A DNA stretch of 26,718 bases from Collinsella sp. UBA6357 (lineage in GTDB: Bacteria; Actinomycetota; Coriobacteriia; Coriobacteriales; Coriobacteriaceae). The stretch is from positions 1 to 26,718 of the forward strand of contig DJRP01000022.1 in assembly GCA_002437815.1 (NCBI GenBank). The letters are read 5' to 3'. How positions within the stretch are numbered: the first letter of the stretch is position 1; each line of letters starts with the position of its first letter. This document shows, piece after piece, positions 15,238 through 22,523 of this stretch. A program made the translations under genes and the position numbers. The notes under the pieces were generated by a model. That model was not told the origin of the DNA. It saw only the letters and a program-made list of their open reading frames with translations, and did no database searches.

Positions 15238-15266
15238 GCTGGAAAACGCTTGCGCGTTTCCCCAGC
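15238..15266 (+). terminator. Hairpin after the DUF3990/DUF3791 cassette, possible weak terminator
   Basis: GCTGG pairs with CCAGC, and AAACGC with GCGTTT, around a TTGC loop, with a small internal bulge. It starts 24 nt past the DUF3791 stop. No T-run follows, so termination would be weak or factor-dependent. Confidence 0.35.
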
Positions 15267-15275
15267 TCCGCACCC

Positions 15276-15298
15276 TTTCGGGTTCGAACCCATGCGCG
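15276..15298. other. tRNA T-arm-like fragment (GGGTTCGAACCC)
   Basis: The palindrome GGGTTCGAACCC sits at about 15280-15291, 56 bp from the end of tRNA-Lys. It is identical to the core of that tRNA's T-arm (GGGTTCGAACCC at about 15358-15369). The flanks do not form a full tRNA on either strand. It may be a decayed tRNA end or a site duplicated by integration next to the tRNA gene. Low certainty. Confidence 0.4.
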
Positions 15299-15302
15299 GT
15301 TA

Positions 15303-15336
15303 GCAAAAAAGCGACCGGATCGCTCCAGTCGCTTTC
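15303..15336 (-). terminator. Rho-independent terminator of tRNA-Lys
   Basis: On the minus strand a 12-bp stem (AAAGCGACTGGA with TCCGGTCGCTTT, 15308-15335) closes a GCGA tetraloop, with one G-T pair, and is followed by more T residues (15305-15307). It lies 11 bp past the 3' end of the tRNA. Confidence 0.85.
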
Positions 15337-15346
15337 ATTCAAAGGG

Positions 15347-15419
15347 TGGGCCGTCAGGGGTTCGAACCCTGGACCTTGGGATTAAAAGTCCCCTGCTCTG
15401 CCAACTGAGCTAACGGCCC
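15347..15419 (-). tRNA. tRNA-Lys (anticodon UUU)
   Basis: A 73-nt cloverleaf read on the minus strand. The acceptor is GGGCCGT/ACGGCCC with discriminator A; the D-arm contains TAGCTCAGTTGGCAGAGCA; the anticodon loop is CTTTTAA with anticodon TTT; the T-arm is CCAGGGTTCGAACCCTG. The 3' CCA is not encoded (the bases that follow are CCC) and must be added by tRNA nucleotidyltransferase. A strong promoter precedes it and a terminator follows, so it is its own transcription unit. Confidence 0.97.
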
Positions 15420-15428
15420 GCAGGTGGC

Positions 15429-15458
15429 ATTGTAGCACGAGCGGCCGGTTATTCCCAA
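15429..15458 (-). promoter_or_regulatory. Promoter of tRNA-Lys
   Basis: TTGGGA (15453-15458) and TACAAT (15429-15434) are spaced by 18 bp on the minus strand. The start point would be near 15422, only a few bases before the mature tRNA 5' end. The -35 box overlaps the last codons of the aminopeptidase gene. Confidence 0.75.
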
Positions 15459-16729
15459 CTCCATTGGCCGTTCTGGAAGATCACCGTCTCTTGCCCATCG
15501 GCGGCGATGCCCGTGATATTGATGTCATCGGTACCGATCATAAAGTCGACATGCGTGCTCGACACGTTGACGCCAACGGCCACAAGCTCGTCGTTGTCCA
15601 TGTCATAACCGCCCTCCAGGCACTCGGGAAAACCGACGCCCAGCGCCAAGTGACAGCTCGCGTTCTCGTCATACAACGTGTCATAGAACAAGATGCCGCT
15701 CTCGCGGATCGGCGTGTTCTTGCTGATCAGCGCAACCTCGCCCAAACGGCGCGCGCCCTCGTCGGTCTCAAGAATGCTCTCGAGGGTGGCCTTGCCCACC
15801 TCGGCATCAAAGTCCACAACCTTGCCAGCTTCGAACTTGAGCCAAAAGCGGTCGACCTTGTTGCCGTGATGGACCAGCGGCATCGCGGAGTGCACCACAC
15901 CGTCCACCCGCATGCGGTCCGGCGAGGTAAAGACTTCCTCGGTAGGAATATTGGGAAAGAACGGATGCCCTTCGGGCGTCTGGCCCTTGCCGCCACCCCA
16001 CAGATGCCCGGCCGTCATGCCAACCGTAAGGTCGGTGCCATTAGAGGCCGTATAGTGCAAACGGTCGAAATGGCAGTCGTTCAAAAAGCGCAGGTTTTTC
16101 TCGAACGCCGCATCATGCAACTCCCAGTCGCTTTGCGGATCCTCGCCATCGGCACGGGCCGTGTGCAAAATCGCAAGCCACAACTTGTAGATGGCAACCT
16201 CGTCCTCCACATGGGGAAACACATGGCGCGCCCAAGCGGCGACCGGTGCGCCGGCGATGCACCAAGGGTTGATGTTGTAGTCGAGCCCATGACGAAACAC
16301 CTTGCACTGGGTGTTACGCGCCTTGGAGGCGGCGGCGGGCTTGGCAGGATCGATGCCCTTGAGAGCCTCGGGATCGGAGCCCTCGATAAAGATAAAACAC
16401 GCACCGGCAGCGGCAAGATCATCGAGCTGCGCACGCTTCCAGGCGGGCGTCTGTTCAAAATAGGCCTTGTCCACGTTTTCATACGTCAGGCGCGTCACGG
16501 CATCGTCAGCCCACAAAACCGTTACGTGGCCCGCCCCGGCGGCATAAGCCTCGGCTACCACCAGACGAGCAAAAGCGGCGCACCCCACGGGAGCCTGCAC
16601 CACAACCTCCTGACCAGCGGCAACGTTAACGCCCTTGCGCACGATCAGGCGAGCATAGTTTTTAAGTTTGGGCTCGAGCGCCCTCATGCCCTCACGGGCT
16701 TCATCGACAGTCAAAGCTGCACGGATCAT
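15449..16729 (-). CDS. M29-family metallo-aminopeptidase (426 aa)
   Basis: A cytoplasmic metallopeptidase that removes N-terminal amino acids from peptides, of the AmpS/AmpT/PepS type. The C-terminal half shows the family's metal-site blocks: NIPTEEVFTSP (Glu at 264/265), RRLGEVAL (Glu331), ASCHLALG (His360) and THVDFMIGT (His393, Asp395). The N-terminal half (about 20-240) is the substrate-channel domain. Length is close to the usual 410-420 residues. The frame is open to 16780, but AAGGAG at 16739-16744 is correctly spaced (9 nt) only for the ATG at 16729, giving MIRAALTVDE. The 16735 ATG would be 3 nt from it. The gene follows the terminator of the purC unit and ends 30 bp before tRNA-Lys. 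Family assignment is firm; peptide preference is not readable. Confidence 0.95.
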   Translation of the reverse strand: MIRAALTVDEAREGMRALEPKLKNYARLIVRKGVNVAAGQEVVVQAPVGCAAFARLVVAEAYAAGAGHVTVLWADDAVTRLTYENVDKAYFEQTPAWKRAQLDDLAAAGACFIFIEGSDPEALKGIDPAKPAAASKARNTQCKVFRHGLDYNINPWCIAGAPVAAWARHVFPHVEDEVAIYKLWLAILHTARADGEDPQSDWELHDAAFEKNLRFLNDCHFDRLHYTASNGTDLTVGMTAGHLWGGGKGQTPEGHPFFPNIPTEEVFTSPDRMRVDGVVHSAMPLVHHGNKVDRFWLKFEAGKVVDFDAEVGKATLESILETDEGARRLGEVALISKNTPIRESGILFYDTLYDENASCHLALGVGFPECLEGGYDMDNDELVAVGVNVSSTHVDFMIGTDDINITGIAADGQETVIFQNGQWSWE

Positions 16730-16780
16730 GAACATCTTCTCCTTGAAATCGAGCACCGACGACATGCGGTCGCGGCACAC

Positions 16781-16812
16781 AAAAGGCGCGCCGCCTGCGC
16801 GACGCGCCTTAC
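16781..16812 (-). terminator. Terminator of the purC / 201-aa protein unit
   Basis: On the minus strand AAGGCGCG (16803-16810) and CGCGCCTT (16783-16790) form an 8-bp GC-rich stem with a 12-nt loop, followed by TTGTGTG. The T-run is short. It starts about 27 bp past the stop of the 201-aa protein. Confidence 0.65.
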
Positions 16813-16837
16813 AGGATACCCTATGGGTACGCAGCGC

Positions 16838-17443
16838 TTATTTTTTCTTGGCGGCCTTGGCGGCTTCCTTCTCGGCGCGGCGGCGGTCCTCCTCGGCGGC
16901 GGAGCGTTCGATCAGCGCGTTGAGCTTGTTCTCGGACATGCCCTCGGCCTGCGTGCGATACAGGTTGCGCAGGGGACGGATGCGAACGAAGTCATAGATA
17001 AAGTCGCCCAGGATCACCACGTAGGCAAGCACGATGCCCACCATCTGAACAGGACCGGTAGCAGTTGAGCCGTTGCTGCCCAGCGCGAACAACGAGATCC
17101 AGATAACAACGACGAGCACCATGCCCGCGGCGAGCAGGCCCCACCAGATCTTGCGGCGCTTGAGGTAATCCTCGTCCTGCTTGAGCAGGATGTTGCTCAC
17201 CGTGTAGATGCGGTCCTCCTGCGCGCGCTGCTTGGCCTTGCGCGCACGCTTCTCCTCTTTGGAGAGGTTGCTGAGGTCCTCGCCCTTCTCGATCTCCTTG
17301 CGGCGCGCCTTGGCGGTGGCGGGCACCACGCGGACGGAGCTTGCGGCCGAACGGGCCGGCTTGGCAGAGGCGGCGGACTTGCGGGCGACGCCGGTTACCT
17401 CATGGTTTTGCGTGCGCTTGTTGGTGGCGCTGCGGGTACTCAC
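16838..17443 (-). CDS. Two-helix membrane protein of unknown function, co-transcribed with purC (201 aa)
   Basis: The first 75 residues are basic and Ala/Ser/Lys/Arg-rich, with a charged helical stretch (KEEKRARKAKQRAQEDR). Two membrane helices follow (about 100-122 and 133-153), separated by a short loop with SNGSTATGP. A charged, probably coiled-coil C-terminal tail ends in AAKAAKKK. Both ends should lie in the cytoplasm. The GTG start directly follows the purC stop (TAAGTG), with AAGGAG nine bases upstream, so the two genes are translated from one mRNA. I do not recognise a named family. The basic tails could bind nucleic acid or acidic lipid, but nothing shows this. It appears to be a lineage-specific membrane protein. 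Confidence 0.85.
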   Translation of the reverse strand: MSTRSATNKRTQNHEVTGVARKSAASAKPARSAASSVRVVPATAKARRKEIEKGEDLSNLSKEEKRARKAKQRAQEDRIYTVSNILLKQDEDYLKRRKIWWGLLAAGMVLVVVIWISLFALGSNGSTATGPVQMVGIVLAYVVILGDFIYDFVRIRPLRNLYRTQAEGMSENKLNALIERSAAEEDRRRAEKEAAKAAKKK

Positions 17444-18331
17444 TTACGCGTTCTCCTTCATGCTTTCGAACTGGGAGCCCGTGATGATCTGGAAGGCCTC
17501 GCGATAGCGCTCGGAGGTTCCCTCGATCACGTCGGCGGGCAGATGCGGGGTCTCGCCCGTCATATCCCAGTTGGCTTTGAGCCAGTTGCGAACAAACTGC
17601 TTGTCGTAGCTCGGCTGAACCTTGCCCTCCTCATAGGAGGCAGCGGGCCAAAAACGGCTCGAGTCGGGGGTAAGGCACTCGTCGATGAGCGTCACCTTGC
17701 CATCGATCACGCCGAACTCAAACTTGGTGTCGGCGATGATGATGCCGCGGGTCGCCGCATACTCGGCAGCGGCCTTGTAGATCTTGAGCGACAGGTCGCG
17801 GATCTGCGAGGCGATCTGCTCGCCCACGATCTCGCAGCAGCGCTCATACGAGATGTTCTCGTCATGATCGCCCAGGGCAGCCTTGGTGGACGGGGTGAAC
17901 AGCGGCTCGGGAAGCTTGGAGGCCTCGGTCAGCCCCTCGGGAAGCTTGATGCCGCAGACGGTGCCGTCCTGATCGTAGGTCTTTTTGCCCGAACCGGTCA
18001 GATAACCGCGCACGATGCACTCGATGGGGATCGTCTGGGCTTTCTTGACCAGCATGGCACGGCCGGCGAGATAGTCACGGTACTCGGCAAACTCCGCGGG
18101 GAAGTCAGCCGGATCGATGGAAACCAGGTGGTTGGGCACGATATCGGCAAATTTATCAAACCAAAAAGCCGAGATGCGGTTGAGCACCTCTCCCTTGAAG
18201 GGGATCTCGTCCGGAAGAATGTAATCGAAAGCCGAGATACGGTCGGTCGCCACCATGAGCAGGTTGTCGCCTGCATCGTAAATGTCGCGAACCTTGCCTC
18301 GAGAATCCGGACGGCGCTCCATCGTTGTCAC
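17444..18331 (-). CDS. purC: Phosphoribosylaminoimidazole-succinocarboxamide synthase (PurC, 295 aa)
   Basis: SAICAR synthetase joins CAIR and aspartate with ATP in de novo purine synthesis in the cytoplasm. Diagnostic blocks are all present: SRGKVRDIYD (ATP-binding start), ATDRISAFD, IECIVRGYLTGSG, FTPSTKA, IIADTKFEFG and DECLTPDSSRFWP. The length (about 295 aa) fits the bacterial/yeast long form. The frame opens at GTG 18340, but that codon overlaps the ribosome site AAGGAG (18340-18345). The GTG at 18331 is 8 nt from it and is preferred. The product of PurC is used by PurB, encoded in this window at 25417 onward but in a different unit. A 7-bp hairpin lies just upstream. Identification is certain. 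Confidence 0.97.
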   Translation of the reverse strand: MTTMERRPDSRGKVRDIYDAGDNLLMVATDRISAFDYILPDEIPFKGEVLNRISAFWFDKFADIVPNHLVSIDPADFPAEFAEYRDYLAGRAMLVKKAQTIPIECIVRGYLTGSGKKTYDQDGTVCGIKLPEGLTEASKLPEPLFTPSTKAALGDHDENISYERCCEIVGEQIASQIRDLSLKIYKAAAEYAATRGIIIADTKFEFGVIDGKVTLIDECLTPDSSRFWPAASYEEGKVQPSYDKQFVRNWLKANWDMTGETPHLPADVIEGTSERYREAFQIITGSQFESMKENA

Positions 18332-18363
18332 GTGAGTCACTCCTTACCTAAGTACGACAGGAA

Positions 18364-18382
18364 TGCGGGCACGCGGCCCGCA
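18364..18382 (-). other. GC-rich hairpin between the kinase gene and purC
   Basis: TGCGGGC (18364-18370) pairs with GCCCGCA (18376-18382) around a 5-nt loop. No T-run follows on the minus strand. It could be a weak terminator of the two-component operon or a structure in the purC leader. No PurR box or purine riboswitch is recognisable nearby. Confidence 0.5.
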
Positions 18383-18438
18383 CGCTCTTTGCAATCTGGA
18401 GCGGCAGGGCGCACCCTCCTTTACCGGATAGCAAAAAG

Positions 18439-20004
18439 CTAGTGCTCCATTGTAGTGGAAGGCGCGTCCGCCGTGTGCTCGCGGGGCAGATGAATCGTAA
18501 AAGTCGTACCCTTTCCAAGCTCGGACTCCACCGAGATGTAGCCGTGGTGGCGCTCGACGATCTGCTTGGTCACGGCAAGGCCCACGCCCAGACCGCCCGC
18601 CTCGCGCGCACGGCTGGCGTCGGCACGCCAAAAGCGCCCGAAGATACGCGACAAGTCCTCTTTGGCAATACCGATGCCCGTATCCGAGACCGCCACGTCC
18701 ACATGTTTGCGGCCGGCCATGACCGACACCACGACCCAACCGCCCTCGGGCGTATAGCGCATGGCGTTGCTCAGCAGGTTGATCACGCACTGGGTGATCA
18801 TGTCGGGGTCGGCCTCGATGATGTCGTTTTTGCCCTGCGTTTCGTCGGCAAAACGCAGGCGCAGGTCGCGATCGGCAAACAGGCGCTCCTGGCCGTTGAC
18901 GATCCCCTGCACAAAGGGAACCATGTCGACCGGTTCCAAGTTGAGCGGCGCGGTGCTGTTTTCCATGCGCGAAAGATCGAGCATCTGCTGCACCAGGCGC
19001 GCCAGGCGGCGGGTCTCGGACGCCACCGTCTCAAGATGCTCCTCGTCGGTGGGATAGACGCCGTCCTGCATGGCCTCGACCGTGGCGAGCATGGCCATGA
19101 GCGGCGTGCGCAGCTCGTGAGCCACATCGCTCGTCAGGCGTTTCTCGTGCTTCATGTCCTTCTCGAGCGATGTTGCCATCTCGTCGAACGTCTCGCCCAG
19201 CTGATCGATCTCGTCGTCGCCGCGCAGGCCCGTGCGCGCCGAAAGATCGCCGTCGCGGATCTGCTTGGCTGTGCCGGTGATGCGGCGGATGGGGTTGGTG
19301 AGCATGCGCGACACAAAGTAGCCGATCACCACCGAGATGCACACGGCCACCACCGCAGCGAGCGCCATGGCATTAAAGGTCTTCTCCCTAAAAGCGGTAT
19401 CGGCTTTGGTGAGCAGCGCATCCGAGCCGATGGCCCACAGCTTGACCTGGCCCACATGCTCGCCATCCGTGGTCACGATCTCCACATTGACCACGCTGTC
19501 CGAGTTAGTTGGCGCCGAGGAAACCGGGCTGTGCGAGGCCTTTTTATCGGAGGTTTTCTCTGAGGACGAGCCGCTGTCGCGCACATCGGCCGTGGCCGAG
19601 GCGCTCGGCCACGAATCGTCATAGACCACCACGCCGCGGCTGTTGCTCACCTGCATGCCCAGATCGTCGGAGACCAAGCTCGACTTTGCCACCGAGCGCA
19701 GCTCCTCAGCCGTCCAGTTTCCGCTCTTGCTATAGCTATCGGCCAGCTTCTCGGCCGCCACGTTGGCGATCTCCACGATGTTGGCGCGCGTGTAGTCCGA
19801 AAACGCAGTGCCCCACACCACGCTTACCACACCCACCAGCACCACCACGGTCATAAGCGAGGTAAGTGCAAACCACAGGGCCATGCGCGAGGCATAGCTC
19901 AAAGCAGGTCGCGAATCAGAACGAGGCGTGTTCCAACTTGCCTTGGAACCCGCCTCGCTCTCCTGCTTGTGCTTTTGTCCGATCTCAAAGCGTGCAGGGG
20001 TCAT
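18439..20004 (-). CDS. Membrane sensor histidine kinase (521 aa)
   Basis: A two-component sensor of the EnvZ/PhoR-like HisKA class. A cytoplasmic N-terminus of about 40 residues precedes TM1 (about 43-66). An extracellular sensor region (67-210) follows, with a Ser/Lys/Asp-rich low-complexity insert at about 134-170. TM2 spans 212-234, followed by a HAMP domain (to about 285). The HisKA box SDVAHELRTPL has phospho-acceptor His296. The ATP-binding domain shows LLSNAMRYTPE (N box), SDTGIGI (G1), FGRFWR (F box) and GGLGVGLAV (G2). All catalytic motifs are intact. The gene starts 24 bp after the response regulator gene, so the two form one operon. The signal is unknown; the domain order would fit phosphate or cell-envelope sensing, but this is not provable here. 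Confidence 0.95.
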   Translation of the reverse strand: MTPARFEIGQKHKQESEAGSKASWNTPRSDSRPALSYASRMALWFALTSLMTVVVLVGVVSVVWGTAFSDYTRANIVEIANVAAEKLADSYSKSGNWTAEELRSVAKSSLVSDDLGMQVSNSRGVVVYDDSWPSASATADVRDSGSSSEKTSDKKASHSPVSSAPTNSDSVVNVEIVTTDGEHVGQVKLWAIGSDALLTKADTAFREKTFNAMALAAVVAVCISVVIGYFVSRMLTNPIRRITGTAKQIRDGDLSARTGLRGDDEIDQLGETFDEMATSLEKDMKHEKRLTSDVAHELRTPLMAMLATVEAMQDGVYPTDEEHLETVASETRRLARLVQQMLDLSRMENSTAPLNLEPVDMVPFVQGIVNGQERLFADRDLRLRFADETQGKNDIIEADPDMITQCVINLLSNAMRYTPEGGWVVVSVMAGRKHVDVAVSDTGIGIAKEDLSRIFGRFWRADASRAREAGGLGVGLAVTKQIVERHHGYISVESELGKGTTFTIHLPREHTADAPSTTMEH

Positions 20005-20028
20005 ATCTGAGTTTTCCTTTGATTGCCG

Positions 20029-20745
20029 TTAGTCGTTCTTGTCCGTCTTGGCCGGAGCCTCAAAGCGGTAGCCGACACCATGGACCGTGTAGAGCCACTT
20101 GGGTTTCTTGGGATCGTCGCCCAGCTTGGCGCGCAGGTTCTTGACATGGCTGTCGATGGTGCGCTCGTAGCCCTCAAAGTCGTAGCCGAGCACTTTCTCG
20201 ACCAGCTCCATGCGGTTGTAGACGCGACCCGGATGACGGGCGAGCGTGGTGAGCAGCTTGAACTCGGAAGCCGTGAGGTCGACTTCCTTGCCCTCGACCA
20301 AAATCTTGTGGCCCGAGATATCGATAACCAGATCGCCGAAGTCGAGCACCTCGACCGCCGGCTCGTCAGCCTGATGCGCGCGACGGAACAGGGCTCGCAC
20401 GCGGGCAACGAGCTCGCGCGGGCTGAACGGCTTGATAAGGTAATCGTCAGCGCCGAGCTCGAGGCCGATAATGCGGTCTTCGATCTCGCCCTTGGCGGTC
20501 AGCATGATGATGGGCACATCGGAGGTATCGCGGATGGAGCGGCAGACACGCTCGCCGGGGACCTTGGGCAGCATAAGGTCGAGCACCACCAGGTCGAACT
20601 GATGCTTCTCGAACTCCTCGATCGCGGACTGGCCGTCACCGACGCCCACAACCCAATAACCCTCGCGCTCGAGATAGGCGGCGACGGCGTCGCGAATGGC
20701 CTTCTCGTCCTCAACCAGCAGAATCTTCTTTGCATCTGAAGCCAT
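20029..20745 (-). CDS. OmpR/PhoB-family response regulator (238 aa)
   Basis: A DNA-binding transcription regulator controlled by the adjacent kinase. The receiver domain (about 6-120) has acidic Glu12/Asp13, phospho-acceptor Asp56 in VVLDLMLP, Thr83 in MLTAKG and Lys105 in LIKPFSP. The winged-helix effector domain (about 133-230) shows LTASEFKLLTTLARHPGRVYNR, the recognition-helix region RTIDSHVKNLRAKLGD and the C-terminal hairpin YTVHGVGYRFE. The frame opens at GTG 20766, but GGGAGG at 20753-20758 is 7 nt from the ATG at 20745, which fixes the start. It is first in the operon with the kinase. A direct-repeat element lies 146 nt upstream and could be its own operator. Confidence 0.96.
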   Translation of the reverse strand: MASDAKKILLVEDEKAIRDAVAAYLEREGYWVVGVGDGQSAIEEFEKHQFDLVVLDLMLPKVPGERVCRSIRDTSDVPIIMLTAKGEIEDRIIGLELGADDYLIKPFSPRELVARVRALFRRAHQADEPAVEVLDFGDLVIDISGHKILVEGKEVDLTASEFKLLTTLARHPGRVYNRMELVEKVLGYDFEGYERTIDSHVKNLRAKLGDDPKKPKWLYTVHGVGYRFEAPAKTDKND

Positions 20746-20785
20746 AACACGGCCTCCCTGTCTCACTTAACTAAGAACATGCTCC

Positions 20786-20791
20786 ATTTTA
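20786..20791 (-). promoter_or_regulatory. Possible -10 box of the response regulator operon
   Basis: TAAAAT on the minus strand lies 40 nt upstream of the ATG at 20745. No good -35 box is found 16-18 bp upstream, so an activator-dependent or different promoter is possible. Weak call. Confidence 0.3.
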
Positions 20792-20884
20792 GCGCACGTT
20801 GCGGCAGCGCGGGCCATGCGGCGGCGCCGCGCCGACAAACGGGCGGAGTATGGGGGAGTTATTCCCCGTTTTACCTCGTTTTAA

Positions 20885-20917
20885 CCCTCTTCCTTAGAGT
20901 TGGCTTAAGGGAGAGGG
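20885..20917 (-). terminator. Hairpin terminator after the Tat lipoprotein gene
   Basis: On the minus strand CCCTCT (20912-20917) pairs with AGAGGG (20885-20890), continued after one mismatch by CCTTA/TAAGG, closing a 9-nt loop. It begins 11 bp past the lipoprotein stop. The following TTAAAAC is a poor T-run, so strength is uncertain. The stem overlaps the direct-repeat element at 20892-20910. Confidence 0.55.
20892..20910 (-). promoter_or_regulatory. CTTAA direct-repeat element, copy 2 (candidate OmpR/PhoB-type operator)
   Basis: The plus strand reads CCTTAGAGTTGGCTTAAGG, matching the element at 14172-14190 at 15 of 19 positions, including the run TTGGCTTAAG. The two CTTA units are 11 bp apart. 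It lies 146 nt upstream of the response regulator start, close to the 151 nt of copy 1 from its gene, in the same orientation. It is also inside a terminator-like stem, so the match may have another cause. Confidence 0.35.
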
Positions 20918-20928
20918 CAGGAGGGAAG

Positions 20929-22140
20929 CTAGAGCGAGAAGAGGCGGGCGGTAACGGCTTCGGGAACACCTTGGCTGTTGCGCACCGTGGCATAGGTCAC
21001 AAAACTGTCGACCTCGCCGGCACTGGCAGGGTAGTCGCCATAATCGAGCGCTCGATCGGGGGAGAGCAGCGTGCCATACGTCTTGGCCTTGGTATCGATC
21101 AAAAAATGCGACGCCTGCGCTTTGACAAGATATTTGCTGCCCTTGCCGGCCGCACACGCCAACGGCTCGCGCGAGAGATAGATATACGGGCCCCCTTCGT
21201 TTCCGATATAGGTACCCATATTGCCCAAGCTGCCCACGCCGTCATAGGAAGCCTCGATGCTGAAGACGAACGTGTCGCCCATATAGACGGCCTCGAAGGG
21301 AGAAACGCTCGTAGGCAGCACCAGCTGCGCACGTCGTGTGTTGTTGCCGTCAGTGAGGTCGATCGCCGTCATGCCGTAGTAGACGCCTTCGTCGTTGCGA
21401 ACGCGCGGTGTAATGGTCAGGATGCCATCGCTCACCCGCGGCGCGCTGGCAAAACGGCCCGCCGATTTCCAAATGGTCTGCGGCTTGCTGTCATCCAGCG
21501 ACTGCAGGTAGCAAAACGAATCGCTTGAGCTCTTCTTGCCCGAGGTGGACGGCATCTTGTACCAGATGACCGAAGAGCCCGTAGCGCTAAACAGCGGCGG
21601 ATCATAATTTGCACCGCCATGATCGAGCTCGACCGCGTCTCCGCTCAGAGCAGTCCCAGAAAGCGCCTGGGCATACAGCGACCAACTCGATTTGGCATAG
21701 TCCATCTCGATCCAGGCAAATAGACTGTCGGTGCAACGCATATCGTAAAAACCGCTGGCAGTACCGTTTACCGGCTCTTCGATAAGGGTGGTAAGCGTAC
21801 CGTCGGCCAAGCCGAGCACACCGAGCGTGTTGGCGTGACGAGCAGAGGCGGGAGCCATCATGGCCGCAGCGTAATCACCCTCGCAGTAGGAGAGGGTCGT
21901 TCCGATGGGCAGCGTCCAGGTACCGGCGGCCTCCATGTCAACGTCGACCGCCTTGTACTCATCGATGACCGAAACGATTTTGGAATCGTCTTTGACCACC
22001 TGCGGCTCGCCCGCCGCATCATCGCTCGAGCCTGCTTTGGATGAGCAACCGGCAAGCGCCGTCGTGCTGACGGCGCCGGCGGTCAGTCCGCCCAGCAAAA
22101 ACCCGCGGCGCGTTATGCCTGATCGGTCGAACAGCCCCAT
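20929..22140 (-). CDS. Tat-exported lipoprotein, probable beta-propeller-like (403 aa)
   Basis: The N-terminus ITRRGFLLGG carries the twin-arginine motif (Arg11-Arg12), followed by a hydrophobic stretch and the lipobox LAGC (Cys32). The protein should therefore be exported folded by the Tat system and lipid-anchored on the outer face of the membrane. The remaining 370 residues are beta-rich with recurrent 'F.W.....S..SLYAQ..', 'G..VIWYKMP' and 'F..SAPRVSDG' strands, which suggests a TolB/WD-like propeller. No catalytic motif is visible. The frame opens at GTG 22173, but the ATG at 22140, one base after the stop of the four-cysteine gene (TAACATG), gives a normal Tat signal. It has no strong ribosome site and is probably translationally coupled. 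Function unknown. Confidence 0.9.
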   Translation of the reverse strand: MGLFDRSGITRRGFLLGGLTAGAVSTTALAGCSSKAGSSDDAAGEPQVVKDDSKIVSVIDEYKAVDVDMEAAGTWTLPIGTTLSYCEGDYAAAMMAPASARHANTLGVLGLADGTLTTLIEEPVNGTASGFYDMRCTDSLFAWIEMDYAKSSWSLYAQALSGTALSGDAVELDHGGANYDPPLFSATGSSVIWYKMPSTSGKKSSSDSFCYLQSLDDSKPQTIWKSAGRFASAPRVSDGILTITPRVRNDEGVYYGMTAIDLTDGNNTRRAQLVLPTSVSPFEAVYMGDTFVFSIEASYDGVGSLGNMGTYIGNEGGPYIYLSREPLACAAGKGSKYLVKAQASHFLIDTKAKTYGTLLSPDRALDYGDYPASAGEVDSFVTYATVRNSQGVPEAVTARLFSL

Positions 22141-22141
22141 G

Positions 22142-22402
22142 TTATCGGTTGGCCCGAGCCTGCTCGATGGCACGTGTGAGCTGATCGGCGCAAGAGGTCT
22201 TCTTCATGCCGCACGTGTTGCCGGCAAGCACCTCGACCACGCGATCGGCCGGAGCACCCTCGACGAGCCTGGAGATCGCCTTGAGGTTGCCATCGCAGCC
22301 TCCCGTGAATTCCACGCCGAGCACAGTCTTGCCGTCATCGGACAGATCAAGATGGATATTGCGGGCGCATACGCCACTCGGTTTGTAATCTACGCTGATC
22401 AT
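22142..22402 (-). CDS. Four-cysteine TSCPD/TIGR03905-family protein (86 aa)
   Basis: A small cytoplasmic protein with four conserved cysteines: Cys12 in GVCARNI, Cys36 in TGGCDGNL, Cys64 in NTCGMK and Cys71 in TSCADQL. This matches the four-Cys family TIGR03905, related to the TSCPD domain found at the end of some ribonucleotide reductases. The cysteines suggest metal (zinc or iron-sulfur) binding, but the function is not established. The frame runs up to 22459, but the ATG at 22402 follows AGGGGAG and gives the standard family start MISVDYKPSGVC. It is followed after 1 bp by the Tat lipoprotein gene. The 121 bp upstream, to the cyclase gene, holds no clear terminator or promoter that I can see. 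Confidence 0.92.
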   Translation of the reverse strand: MISVDYKPSGVCARNIHLDLSDDGKTVLGVEFTGGCDGNLKAISRLVEGAPADRVVEVLAGNTCGMKKTSCADQLTRAIEQARANR

Positions 22403-22523
22403 AATCTCCCCTAACAGATCCCTTGTCATCGATCGTCCATTATCCCCATCCCCCGGCATCTATGAGCCCTAGGCATCAATTTCACATCTCGGCGGCGGGA
22501 TTACCGATCGCGCTGTTGCTCAA

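Noticed and set aside
15214..15300. Second, degenerate tRNA gene next to tRNA-Lys
   Set aside because: Only a T-arm-like palindrome and one hairpin can be found; no acceptor, D-arm or anticodon arm can be paired on either strand.
15464..17068. Plus-strand open frame of 534 codons
   Set aside because: It lies opposite the clear M29 aminopeptidase gene and runs through its terminator region into the next gene; composition is non-coding.
18344..18440. Leader peptide or riboswitch for purC
   Set aside because: A 25-codon frame after AAAGGAGG has its GTG directly abutting the ribosome site, and no conserved purine riboswitch core is visible; only a simple hairpin is reported.
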